From a virus: 25,041 nt of DNA. The DNA is taken from IMG/VR virus record IMGVR_UViG_3300001970_000082, positions 1 through 25,041 of that record. One strand, 5' to 3'. Position 1 is the first letter of the stretch, and every line of letters starts with the position of its first letter. The notes under the pieces were generated by a model. That model saw nothing but the letters and a program-made list of their open reading frames with translations, made no database searches and had not been told where the DNA came from. Made by a program: the position numbers and the translations under genes. Below are positions 15,429-21,556 of the stretch, one piece after another.

Positions 15429-15923
15429 GTGACCGCTATGCAACGCACGAAGGCGCTGGGCCTACTGCACAAGACGATCCGCAAGGATTCGGCCATGAGC
15501 CGGCAGGGCATCCCGGATTATCTGGTGACGATGCGGAAGCCAGGGGATAACCCGGAGCCGATCAGCCACACGCCCGAACAGTTCCCGGTACAACTCTGGC
15601 AGAGGTACGCCTCGCCGGTCTGGATGGACATCAATCCGACGCGGACGCTGGCCTATCGCGATGCACGCGACGACGATGACGAGCGCCACATCTGCCCGCT
15701 GCAACTCGACGTGATTGAGCGGGCGCTGGACTTGTGGAGCAAGCCGGGCGATCTGGTGTTGTCGCCGTTCGCGGGCATCGGCTCGGAAGGATACTGCGCG
15801 CTTCGTGGTGGTCGTCGGTTCGTCGGGGCTGAACTCAAGCGCAGCTATTGGGAAGTCGCGCGTCAGAACCTTGAAGCGGCCGGGACTGATACGGTCGACA
15901 TGTTCGCTGTCGGAGGATGCTGA
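15429..15923 (+). CDS. C-terminal part of the DNA methyltransferase (SAM-binding half)
   Basis: This 164-residue frame is a direct continuation of the preceding gene after its TGA. It contains SRQGIPDYLVTMRKPG (a conserved block of phage N4/N6-type methyltransferases) and VLSPFAGIGSEGYCALRGGRRFVGAELK, which is motif I (FxGxG) with the acidic ribose-contact strand. Motif IV comes before motif I in the order, so the enzyme belongs to the beta class of amino-methyltransferases. GTG 15429 with GGAAAG upstream could allow separate translation, and the two halves might associate as in known split methyltransferases. Without it, or without readthrough, the enzyme is dead. The stop is one base before the next gene's ATG. 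Confidence 0.78.
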   Translation: MTAMQRTKALGLLHKTIRKDSAMSRQGIPDYLVTMRKPGDNPEPISHTPEQFPVQLWQRYASPVWMDINPTRTLAYRDARDDDDERHICPLQLDVIERALDLWSKPGDLVLSPFAGIGSEGYCALRGGRRFVGAELKRSYWEVARQNLEAAGTDTVDMFAVGGC

Positions 15924-15924
15924 C

Positions 15925-16209
15925 ATGACCCCCCCCAAAGACCAAACCCCAACCCCCCTCCACCCCGACCGCTCCGAAATGCTCGAAGCTCTCGATTCAC
16001 TCACCAACGACATCAAGGCGGGCCGCATACGCGGCCTGCGCTTGATCTGGGACGATGGCGAGGGCGTCGACTATGACACGCTCGGGACCTGGGATCGTGG
16101 CGGGCTGATCTATGCGATGAAGGTCGCGACGGCCGTGGACGAAGAAGCCGACCGGCTGGACCTGGAAGCGGAGATTGCGCTTTTGCGGAGTGCTGTTGAG
16201 GAGGGCTAG
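15925..16209 (+). CDS. hypothetical protein
   Basis: This 94-residue protein has a Pro/Thr-rich start, then two helices (MLEALDSLTNDIKAGRIRG; AVDEEADRLDLEAEIALLRSAVEE) around GLRLIWDDGEGVDYDTLGTW. ATG 15925 has GGAGG eight bases upstream and directly follows the methyltransferase stop. Family unknown. The stop TAG uses the palindrome CTAG, which is also the stop of the convergent HTH gene. Confidence 0.7.
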   Translation: MTPPKDQTPTPLHPDRSEMLEALDSLTNDIKAGRIRGLRLIWDDGEGVDYDTLGTWDRGGLIYAMKVATAVDEEADRLDLEAEIALLRSAVEEG

Positions 16210-16379
16210 CCTTCTCGCGCCAAGTTCCTTTTGAGCGCACGACGAATATACAAGGGGAGCGGTTGCTCCCCTTTTTTCCATGCCTGCCAGGTCGAGACCT
16301 TCACCCCGAAGATTTTAGCCGCGTCGGCTGCCGAGCCGTGGATGTGCTCGGCGGATTCGAGGAGGGACTGGTCAGACAT
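16206..16379 (-). CDS. Cro/YdaS-like HTH DNA-binding protein
   Basis: This 57-residue protein begins MSDQSLLESAEHIHGSAADA. It has a helix-turn-helix, AADAAKIFGVKVSTWQAWKKG, with the second helix being the likely recognition helix. After it come EQPLPLYIRRALKR, the arrangement seen in Cro-like and YdaS-like repressors (the position after the HTH is usually G..PP or similar). The start ATG at 16379 overlaps the possible small gene before it by 8 bp. It is the last gene of the leftward operon. It probably binds an operator to control early genes; no operator has been identified. Because it is short, it is easily missed. Confidence 0.8.
   Translation of the reverse strand: MSDQSLLESAEHIHGSAADAAKIFGVKVSTWQAWKKGEQPLPLYIRRALKRNLAREG
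16254..16277 (+). terminator. intrinsic terminator of the block 3 operon
   Basis: GGGGAGC (16254-16260), loop GGTT, GCTCCCC (16265-16271), then six T. The stem is perfect and the preceding AA can pair with the first T bases. It lies 45 bp after the last + strand gene. It is inside the convergent HTH gene, where the same bases encode the Lys-Lys-Gly-Glu-Gln-Pro-Leu-Pro stretch. Confidence 0.85.
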
Positions 16380-16653
16380 GGTGGAGCTCTAGACGGGGGA
16401 TGGTGCGGGGGAATATATCATGCTTGGAACTCCTTCCCCTCTCGGCTGATGATCTGCCCGCGCATATCCGTCGGCGCGTCGGCGTGGTACTCGAGTATGT
16501 CGCCACCTGCCACCACGGGGGCGCATCACCCGCGCATATCCGCCGGCGCGTCGGCGTGGTACTCCCCGCCCTTGAGGGCGCACGCCCGGCAGGGGCTGCA
16601 GCGCGCTCATGCGAGCGGTCCGCTGCACCGCTGGTGCCGGGCGCGTAACTCAT
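16372..16653 (-). CDS. possible small protein overlapping the repeat unit (uncertain)
   Basis: This is an open frame of 93 residues whose ATG makes an ATGA overlap with the previous stop and whose TGA overlaps the next ATG by 8 bp, which argues for a gene. Against it, the product is Arg/Ser/Pro-rich with two copies of STTPTRRRICAG, has no hydrophobic core pattern, and looks like translation of a wrong frame. In GC-rich third positions a different frame is better, giving two copies of EYHADAPxDMRG. That frame is interrupted by TGA at 16607-16609 and 16526-16528. The best reading may be a non-coding locus or a decayed gene. Confidence 0.3.
   Translation of the reverse strand: MSYAPGTSGAADRSHERAAAPAGRAPSRAGSTTPTRRRICAGDAPPWWQVATYSSTTPTRRRICAGRSSAERGRSSKHDIFPRTIPRLELHHV
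16457..16564 (-). CRISPR. CRISPR-like repeat-spacer-repeat unit (36/36/36), unproven
   Basis: A 36-bp sequence occurs at 16457-16492 and again at 16529-16564, with one difference (T at 16471, C at 16543). Exactly 36 bp lie between. In the minus direction the repeat begins GAGTACCACGCC and ends ATATGCGCGGG. Repeat and spacer length equal those of many type V arrays. It lies about 280 bp past the stop of a TnpB/Cas12-like gene, read in the same direction. No third copy is found. The 72-bp period is also divisible by three, so a duplicated coding segment gives the same picture. Confidence 0.35.
16567..16643 (-). ncRNA. candidate structured RNA next to the repeat unit
   Basis: A 9-bp inverted repeat (CGCCCGGCA 16583-16591 / TGCCGGGCG 16635-16643) encloses a 6-bp one (GCAGCG 16598-16603 / CGCTGC 16621-16626). 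That encloses a 4-bp one (GCTC 16605-16608 / GAGC 16613-16616) with a four-base loop, forming one long nested hairpin. A second hairpin (CGCCC / GGGCG, 16567-16580) stands between it and the repeat. On the minus strand the order is long hairpin, small hairpin, repeat, spacer, repeat. This is as expected for a scaffold of a guide RNA, but in GC-rich DNA some inverted repeats arise by chance. Confidence 0.33.
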
Positions 16654-16928
16654 TGGTTTGCCGTGTCCGCCTCGGCGTCACCACCGGACCGCTCGATCGC
16701 CAGCGGCGCCGTGCGCATGAGCCGGTGCGCGAACAAGCGGGCGTGCAGATCGACCTCCAGCGTCTTCGTTGCGCCATACAGCGCCTTGGCCTCTGCGGCG
16801 CCCTGATCGACGTTCACGCCACCCCCGCGGATATCGTCGGCCAGGCTCAGTTGGCGCTCAAACACCGAGCGGAAGTTCCTGGGGTCGTCCGAGACGTGAT
16901 CATATCTCACGATTTCATCGCTACTCAT
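16650..16928 (-). CDS. hypothetical protein after the TnpB-like gene
   Basis: This 92-residue protein begins MSSDEIVRYDHVSDDPRNF and continues mostly helical and polar (FRSVFERQLSLADDIRGGG; GATKTLEVDLHARLFAHRLM). ATG 16928 makes an ATGA overlap with the TnpB-like gene, so the two are translated together. No family recognised. Its tight coupling suggests a partner or regulatory role, which is inference. Confidence 0.65.
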   Translation of the reverse strand: MSSDEIVRYDHVSDDPRNFRSVFERQLSLADDIRGGGVNVDQGAAEAKALYGATKTLEVDLHARLFAHRLMRTAPLAIERSGGDAEADTANQ

Positions 16929-18115
16929 GCTGCGCACTCCTGTAGTTGCCGCCGAACTCGGCGAGATGCCTTGCGGTTCTCGACCGCCAGATTGCCGACG
17001 CTGAGCGCGTCATGCGTGGCACGCGTCAGCGGGATACCCGCCTCTGCGGCCTTGTATTCGATCATTGCCGCGCAGCCGCTCAGTCCCTGTGCCAGCACGG
17101 CCCGGTTAAACGACGCCTTCAGCTCGACCGCGCCGCCCCATTCGTATTGATCGCCGCGACCGGACGCGAGAGCGCCTGAAAGGTCGGCAGGCACCAACAG
17201 GTCAATCGCGCTCGCGCCCGCCACTAGCCTCGAAGTCCACTCATGCAGCGCTTCGCGCCGCTGCCGTCCCGCCCTCGCTTCCAGGCGCGCCTTCTGCCGG
17301 CGGAGGGCGGCGTACTCGACAGAACCGCGTGGCAGCTCGGCCATGCGCTGCTGGATCGACTCGATCCGCCGGTCGGGCGGCGGCAGTCCTACGTCCGACG
17401 CGAGAACGGGCAGGCCGTTGACCCGCGCGAAGCTGTCGATGCCGTCCAGCACCACCACGAGCGGTCGGTCGCCGGCGTCTCGGGCGCGCTCGATCTGGCA
17501 CCCCACGGACAGCCACCACGCTCCAGAATGCCAGCGTATGTCGGCGTCCGTGAGCTTGGTCGGGTCTCCAGGGAATTTGCCCCGAGCCACGATGTCACCG
17601 TCGACGCCCTTGAGCCGTAGCGCCCAGCGGGTGCCGCGCTGATGCGTCAGCTTGCATCCCGAGGCGAATCGGTGCGGCAGCCAGGTCTGTTCGCCACGGC
17701 GATAGGACCGAAATCGCGGATAGCCCGACTGCGACCCCGCGCCCTGTTTCGCCCGGCGGAAAAACGCATCGAACGCCTTCGCCAACGCGTCGGCCACGCG
17801 CCTCGGCGTCCAAGTCGAAAGCGCCTGCCACTCGGGATCGCATGCCAGAAGCTCGCTGACCAGATAGCCCATGTCGAAGCCGCTGAGATGCGACTTCGGT
17901 CCCAGCGTGTGCCTGCCTGCGCGCGTCTCCACGACCCGCACACCTCCGTCCCCGTGACACACACCGCGCTGGCCGCGTGTGCGCCGGTACTGCTCCTCCT
18001 GCATATGTAGCAGGGCGTTCCAGAGCTGGCCGACCAGCCTGCAGTGATCGCGCAGTGCGTTTTCTTGCCACGGGTCCGGGTGGAGCTTGAAGGTGTATCG
18101 GCGATTATTGGCCAT
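16925..18115 (-). CDS. TnpB/Cas12-like protein, RuvC-II Glu and zinc ribbon missing
   Basis: This 396-residue protein has TnpB architecture throughout. The N-terminal module is RYTFKLHPDPWQENALRDHC ... LWNALLHMQ. The WED/REC-like region follows with FDAFFRR and GYPRFRSYRRG (about 115-141). RuvC-I is VVVLDGIDSFA (Asp224). A long charged helix covers about 249-290. RuvC-II is DLLVPADLSG, in which Ala310 stands where Glu is expected. Then comes SFNRAVLAQGLSG..MIEYKAAEAG. A RuvC-III-like end is HDALSVGNLAVEN (Asp369). The CxxC zinc ribbon normally before RuvC-III is absent. ATG 18115 is preferred over GTG 18118. There are no insertion-sequence ends and no TnpA, and the stop overlaps the next start. 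It probably binds DNA with a guide RNA without cutting; that is inference. Confidence 0.85.
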   Translation of the reverse strand: MANNRRYTFKLHPDPWQENALRDHCRLVGQLWNALLHMQEEQYRRTRGQRGVCHGDGGVRVVETRAGRHTLGPKSHLSGFDMGYLVSELLACDPEWQALSTWTPRRVADALAKAFDAFFRRAKQGAGSQSGYPRFRSYRRGEQTWLPHRFASGCKLTHQRGTRWALRLKGVDGDIVARGKFPGDPTKLTDADIRWHSGAWWLSVGCQIERARDAGDRPLVVVLDGIDSFARVNGLPVLASDVGLPPPDRRIESIQQRMAELPRGSVEYAALRRQKARLEARAGRQRREALHEWTSRLVAGASAIDLLVPADLSGALASGRGDQYEWGGAVELKASFNRAVLAQGLSGCAAMIEYKAAEAGIPLTRATHDALSVGNLAVENRKASRRVRRQLQECAA

Positions 18116-18118
18116 CAC

Positions 18119-18202
18119 TCACACCCCACCCTTCTCGTCAGCGCGGAGGGCGGCGATGCGGGACTTGTCTTCTTCGGTCTGTTCACTTCCGTCGATGCTC
18201 AT
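18119..18202 (-). CDS. 27-residue peptide, coupled gene
   Basis: A very short, charged peptide (MSIDGSEQTEEDKSRIAAL and a few more residues). Its ATG overlaps the upstream TGA (ATGA) and its stop abuts the start of the TnpB-like gene. It may be a real micro-gene or simply serve to couple translation. No function can be read from it. Confidence 0.5.
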   Translation of the reverse strand: MSIDGSEQTEEDKSRIAALRADEKGGV

Positions 18203-18357
18203 CCCACCACCCCCACCACCACCAGGGCAGCGACAACGGCAGCGACAATGGCAGCCACAATGGCAGCGACCAGCAACACACCGCGCAGCCCCTTGCGCCC
18301 TGCGATGCGTCGGCGGGTCTCCCACGCCTCGGCGTGCTTTTCTCGGTTCGTGCTCAT
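18199..18357 (-). CDS. small single-span membrane protein
   Basis: This 52-residue product has a basic N-terminal half (STNREKHAEAWETRRRIAGRK) followed by one hydrophobic segment of about 25 residues made of Ala, Ile, Val (LLVAAIVAAIVAAVVAALVV). It should be a one-span inner membrane protein with its basic end in the cytoplasm. The segment is encoded by four 12-bp tandem repeats. ATG 18357 and the stop both make ATGA overlaps with neighbours. The function is unknown; its size would suit a holin-like or membrane-depolarising accessory, but the location in the early operon does not favour lysis. Confidence 0.65.
   Translation of the reverse strand: MSTNREKHAEAWETRRRIAGRKGLRGVLLVAAIVAAIVAAVVAALVVVGVVG
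18226..18273 (-). repeat. four 12-bp tandem repeats in the membrane protein gene
   Basis: Units beginning GGCAGCGACAAY run at 18226, 18238, 18250 and 18262 with few changes; the last unit diverges at its end. On the minus strand each encodes four small hydrophobic residues (Val/Ile-Ala-Ala pattern). Slippage would add or remove whole units in frame and alter the membrane span. Confidence 0.75.
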
Positions 18358-18494
18358 GCCGCCGCCCCCCGATACACGTACCGAAACATCACCGAATGCA
18401 CGGTTGCCGGACGCACGCCGAAATGCGCAGCGATCTCGGGCACCTCGTACCCGCGCGCCCACATGGCCAGGAATTGATCGGTTCGCTTGCTCAT
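18354..18494 (-). CDS. 46-residue HTH protein
   Basis: Starts at ATG 18494 behind AGGAGG, a very strong ribosome site. The protein is one helix-turn-helix: QFLAMWARGYEVPEIAAHFG, then VRPATVHSVMFRYVYRG. It resembles sigma-region-4-like or homeodomain-type HTH modules. A role as a small regulator, possibly of the phage or host early promoters, is inferred. An alternative upstream start at 18566 is not favoured, having no such ribosome site. Confidence 0.68.
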   Translation of the reverse strand: MSKRTDQFLAMWARGYEVPEIAAHFGVRPATVHSVMFRYVYRGAAA

Positions 18495-18565
18495 AGCTTC
18501 CTCCTTATCAAGAGCCCCAACCCTACCCCATCCGCGCCGAGAGTTGACTACCGTTCGTCGCCTCA

Positions 18566-18967
18566 CTACTTCCTCAACAGAGCCTCGACCTGAGCGCGCG
18601 CATCGTCACAGCCACGCCCGACGATGACGGTATGGCCGATGCTCTCTAGGTACTCGATGATGGTTTTCTGATCAGCCGATAACCTGCCCCCCTTGGATCG
18701 TTTCATCTCTACCCATAGGCTCCACGCGGGCACAAACATATCCGGCAGCCCAGCGACCCCGCCCTCGACCTTGATTCGCGCCGCTGCCGTTTTCGAGCGA
18801 TAGCCTCCGTTAGGGATGGCGGCGATCAGGGTGTCGGGGAAAGACTTGCGGAACCAGGAGACAAACTCCCGCTGCTCCTCGTGCTCGGTAGGGATGTAAT
18901 CATTCTTTGGCTGGCGGGGTCGGGGCATGGTGCGGGGGCTCGTGTTAGTGGATCGGGGCGGCTTCAA
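18566..18967 (-). CDS. VRR-NUC domain nuclease
   Basis: This 133-residue protein has the VRR-NUC pattern: HEEQREFVSWFR, AAIPNGG, then GGVAGLPDMFVP (Asp76), LWVEMKR (Glu87, Lys89) and LSADQ (Gln100). These are the Asp, Glu-x-Lys and Gln of the PD-(D/E)XK fold. Stand-alone VRR-NUC proteins are common in phages and are structure-dependent nucleases, probably acting on branched DNA in replication or recombination. TTG 18967 is proposed as start because GAGG lies six bases before it. ATG 18928 is an alternative without a ribosome site and would still contain the whole domain. Confidence 0.85.
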   Translation of the reverse strand: MKPPRSTNTSPRTMPRPRQPKNDYIPTEHEEQREFVSWFRKSFPDTLIAAIPNGGYRSKTAAARIKVEGGVAGLPDMFVPAWSLWVEMKRSKGGRLSADQKTIIEYLESIGHTVIVGRGCDDARAQVEALLRK

Positions 18968-19007
18968 TCAAAACCTCATCAAAAGATGGCGGGCGGTAAA
19001 CGTCTGA

Positions 19008-19235
19008 TCAAAAAGGAATCCAATACACAAACCTCGCGCACTCATTCTCCCGCGTCAAGAAATCCACAGGCGGCGCCTCATTGAACGCATCACACCAGCC
19101 GTCGTCCGTCATGTAATCGCACCGCGCGCAGTTCTGCGGCTCTTTGCGAGCGCGTTCGGCAGCGATAACCTTGGCGGCTTCGGTGCCGTCTTGGCCGTCG
19201 GGGCGTTGGGTTAGTTTTCGGCGGGCGTAGGTCAT
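19008..19235 (-). CDS. small Cys-containing hypothetical protein
   Basis: This 75-residue product starts at ATG 19235, which overlaps the previous TGA (ATGA). It has a basic N-terminal part, then NCARCDYMTDDGWCDAF and, later, NECARFVYW: four Cys in C-x2-C, x8, C arrangement that suggest a zinc site. Family unknown to me. Confidence 0.65.
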   Translation of the reverse strand: MTYARRKLTQRPDGQDGTEAAKVIAAERARKEPQNCARCDYMTDDGWCDAFNEAPPVDFLTRENECARFVYWIPF

Positions 19236-19471
19236 GCGGCTACCCACCAACCATACTCGCGGTCATATCGGCACACGCCGCGCTTGCGATACCGCTGGCA
19301 CAGCCGGCGCTGCGCTTCGGCGACGATCCAATGCTTGTCGGCCGAGTCTGGGACTGCACTCAACAGCACGAATTGGACGTCACAAGGCGCCACGCGGCGG
19401 CCCGCGCCCCACTCCTTTGCCATGTATGCCTCTGCCGGTTTCGTGTCAATCTCGTGTCCTGCTATCTTCAT
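19232..19471 (-). CDS. hypothetical protein
   Basis: This 79-residue protein overlaps at both ends with its neighbours by 4 bp. It holds IAGHEIDTKPAEAYMAKEWG and then helical HWIVAEAQRRLCQRYRKRGVC, with the Trp-rich end YGWWVAA. Not recognised. It follows the helicase directly, so a role in the same process is possible. Confidence 0.62.
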   Translation of the reverse strand: MKIAGHEIDTKPAEAYMAKEWGAGRRVAPCDVQFVLLSAVPDSADKHWIVAEAQRRLCQRYRKRGVCRYDREYGWWVAA

Positions 19472-21060
19472 GCCGCCTCCGTCTCAGATTGATCCCCAAA
19501 ATCCCACCGAATCACCCGCTCATACTTCCCCTCGGGCTTCACCAGAATGCGCTCCGGCTCGGGTATGTCCATGCTCAACACCTCCTCGACCGTCTCCGGC
19601 AACTCCAGCCCCATCGCGCGCCACTGCTGCTCCGTTTTCCGCCGCGCGTATCCCTCGTGCTCCGGGCACCACCAATGACTGATCATGCGGAGGCCGCAGC
19701 GGTATGTGACCCTAACCGAATCAGGCTTGCCGGGTTTCTGGTGTCGAGAGTAGGTCACGCCACTAACGGTCAGCCATTCGGGCTTGATCTGGTGCGACAT
19801 GACCGCGCCACCGTAAGCGGTCGCGTCGTGGTTAGGCTCCGGTTCTGGCCACAGATAGCCGCAATCGGGGCACTCGCGCGCAGACAGATGGACTATGGAA
19901 TGACACTTCGGACACGCCTTGGCGGGCATCTCGCCCTCGCCTTGCCCAGAGCCCGGCCGCTTCGGCTTCACGTCGTCAATCGGACCGTGACGCTCCACAT
20001 TGCCGCCGTAGTCGAGCAGCAGCGCGTTTTCCTTTCCTGGGTAGGTGCGCATCAGTCGCCCGACGATCTGTACATAGAGCGCCGTCGAGGCCGTCGCTCG
20101 CAGCAACACGCCCATGTCACAGATCGGCGCATTGAATCCAATCGTGAGCACGTCGCAGTTAACGAGACAGCGCAGGCGCCCGGCGCGGAATCGCTCGATC
20201 AGTTCAGCGCGCTCCGTTTTGTTCGTGCCGCCCGTGATCGCCTCTGCATCGACGCCCATATCGCGGAGCATGTCGCGGATGTGCTGGGCATGGTCAACGC
20301 CCGCCGCAAAGATTAGCCACGCCTTTCGGTTCGCCCCATAGGACACGATTTCGCGACAGGCCGCTTCCGTCAGGCTGGTTTTGTCAAACCGCTCGGCCAT
20401 CTCCTTAGCCACGAACTCACCGCCGCGCTTGTGAACGCCGGACAAGTCCGCCACCTCCGCGCCGCGTTTGCCTACCACCTCGCATAGTTCGCCACGGTCG
20501 AGGAGCGTGCGGACAGGGATGTCATAAGTCACGGCATCGAACAAAGCGCCGTCGCCCTCGTGGAGCATCCCGTTATCGAGCCTGTAAGGAGTAGCCGTTA
20601 AGCCCACCACCTTCATGCGCGGGTTCATGAGGCGCAGCGTATCGAGGCATTGCGCATACTGCGTGCCTGCCTTGCGCGGATACAAGTGCGCTTCGTCAAT
20701 GATGCAAAGGTCGAACGGGTCGATCTGATGCACCTTGTTGTAGATCGTCTGAATCCCCGCAAACAAAATGTCCGCGCCACGGTCGCGCCGTCCGATACTG
20801 GCCGAGAAAAATCCATAGGGCGCTTCGGGCCACTCTTCGGCAAGCTCGGCCGCGTCCTGCTCCAGCAACTCGGCCCGGTGCGTCAGAACGATAATGCGCG
20901 TGCCTGGATAGGTTCTTACCGCCTCGGTGATGAAATGCGCCGCGATCAGCGACTTGCCCGCACCGCATGGCGCCACGATCAGCGGATTGCCGGCGTGATC
21001 GGACCAGTAGGCGTACAGGCTATCGATTGCGGCGCGTTGATAATCGCGGAGGGTTTTCAC
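19468..21060 (-). CDS. SF2 DEAH-type DNA helicase with zinc ribbon
   Basis: This 530-residue protein begins LRDYQRAAIDSL (Q motif). Walker A is APCGAGKS (30-37), then IIDEAHLY (DEAH 122-125), GLTATP (153-158), a second lobe with ITGGTNKTERAELIERF, and motif VI QIVGRLMR (331-338). This is the layout of SF2 helicases of the RecG/UvsW/RAD25-like phage type. A zinc ribbon follows, CPKC ... CPDC (383-400), then about 125 residues without known domain but conserved in style in phage helicases of this kind. It probably unwinds replication or recombination intermediates. It is coupled to its neighbours by 4-bp overlaps. Confidence 0.9.
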   Translation of the reverse strand: MKTLRDYQRAAIDSLYAYWSDHAGNPLIVAPCGAGKSLIAAHFITEAVRTYPGTRIIVLTHRAELLEQDAAELAEEWPEAPYGFFSASIGRRDRGADILFAGIQTIYNKVHQIDPFDLCIIDEAHLYPRKAGTQYAQCLDTLRLMNPRMKVVGLTATPYRLDNGMLHEGDGALFDAVTYDIPVRTLLDRGELCEVVGKRGAEVADLSGVHKRGGEFVAKEMAERFDKTSLTEAACREIVSYGANRKAWLIFAAGVDHAQHIRDMLRDMGVDAEAITGGTNKTERAELIERFRAGRLRCLVNCDVLTIGFNAPICDMGVLLRATASTALYVQIVGRLMRTYPGKENALLLDYGGNVERHGPIDDVKPKRPGSGQGEGEMPAKACPKCHSIVHLSARECPDCGYLWPEPEPNHDATAYGGAVMSHQIKPEWLTVSGVTYSRHQKPGKPDSVRVTYRCGLRMISHWWCPEHEGYARRKTEQQWRAMGLELPETVEEVLSMDIPEPERILVKPEGKYERVIRWDFGDQSETEAA

Positions 21061-21275
21061 GAAACCTCAAACCAATCAGCAAACATCTCCAGCGCCCGCG
21101 CCAGATTCCGCGCGTCCGCATTCGGGACCGCAATCGCGCTCTCAACGCCGTGCTCGTCGTCGATGTAAATGACTTCGAGCGTGCTGGAATCCATGCTCTT
21201 GACGACAAAGCGCAGCTCCCGCAAATGGCAGTGGATCGTCAATTGCGGGTCGATCGCTTCGGGCAGCGCACTCAT
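21057..21275 (-). CDS. hypothetical protein
   Basis: This 72-residue protein has strands in the first part (QLTIHCHLRELRFVVKSM, STLEVIYIDDE), then a helix (ARNLARALEMFADWFEVS). It is a small alpha-beta fold with no recognised family. Both ends overlap neighbours by 4 bp (ATGA), so it is made together with the helicase. Confidence 0.65.
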   Translation of the reverse strand: MSALPEAIDPQLTIHCHLRELRFVVKSMDSSTLEVIYIDDEHGVESAIAVPNADARNLARALEMFADWFEVS

Positions 21276-21556
21276 TTCATCACCTCCGGCATCCCCTCAT
21301 AAACCTCAGTCGGCACCCCATCAGGATCGGCCAGCGGACGCAGCCAGCAAATCGGCACCCATCCGCTATATCCCTCATCCCATGCGACGAGCTGGGCGTC
21401 GTGGGGCAGGCGAGCATTGCCTCCTGACCCATTGCGGACAATGGTGCCCCTGACCAGCGTCTCCCGACTGGCAGCCGTCCCAATCGAGCCAATCTCAGCG
21501 GCGTCGGGCCACCAGACCAAGACTACTCGGGTGCCGGGGGTGTAGGGTTTAGTCAT
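21272..21556 (-). CDS. hypothetical beta-rich protein
   Basis: This 94-residue protein has several strand-like runs (PGTRVVLVWWPD, ETLVRGTIVRNG, AQLVAWDEGYSGWVPICWLRPL), suggesting a small SH3-like or other beta-barrel. It starts 8 bp inside the end of the nuclease gene. No family named; a nucleic acid- or protein-binding role is possible. Confidence 0.62.
   Translation of the reverse strand: MTKPYTPGTRVVLVWWPDAAEIGSIGTAASRETLVRGTIVRNGSGGNARLPHDAQLVAWDEGYSGWVPICWLRPLADPDGVPTEVYEGMPEVMK

Noticed and set aside
14544-15443. 299-codon open frame on the - strand opposite the helicase
   Set aside because: His/Arg/Ala-rich shadow; the helicase motifs on the + strand are unambiguous.
16925-18115. 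Complete IS200/IS605-type insertion sequence
   Set aside because: No TnpA gene, no end hairpins with target motif seen, and both gene ends overlap phage genes. It looks domesticated, not a mobile element.
19234-20316. 360-codon open frame on the + strand opposite the SF2 helicase
   Set aside because: No motifs, and biased composition. The minus frame has all helicase motifs and coupled neighbours.
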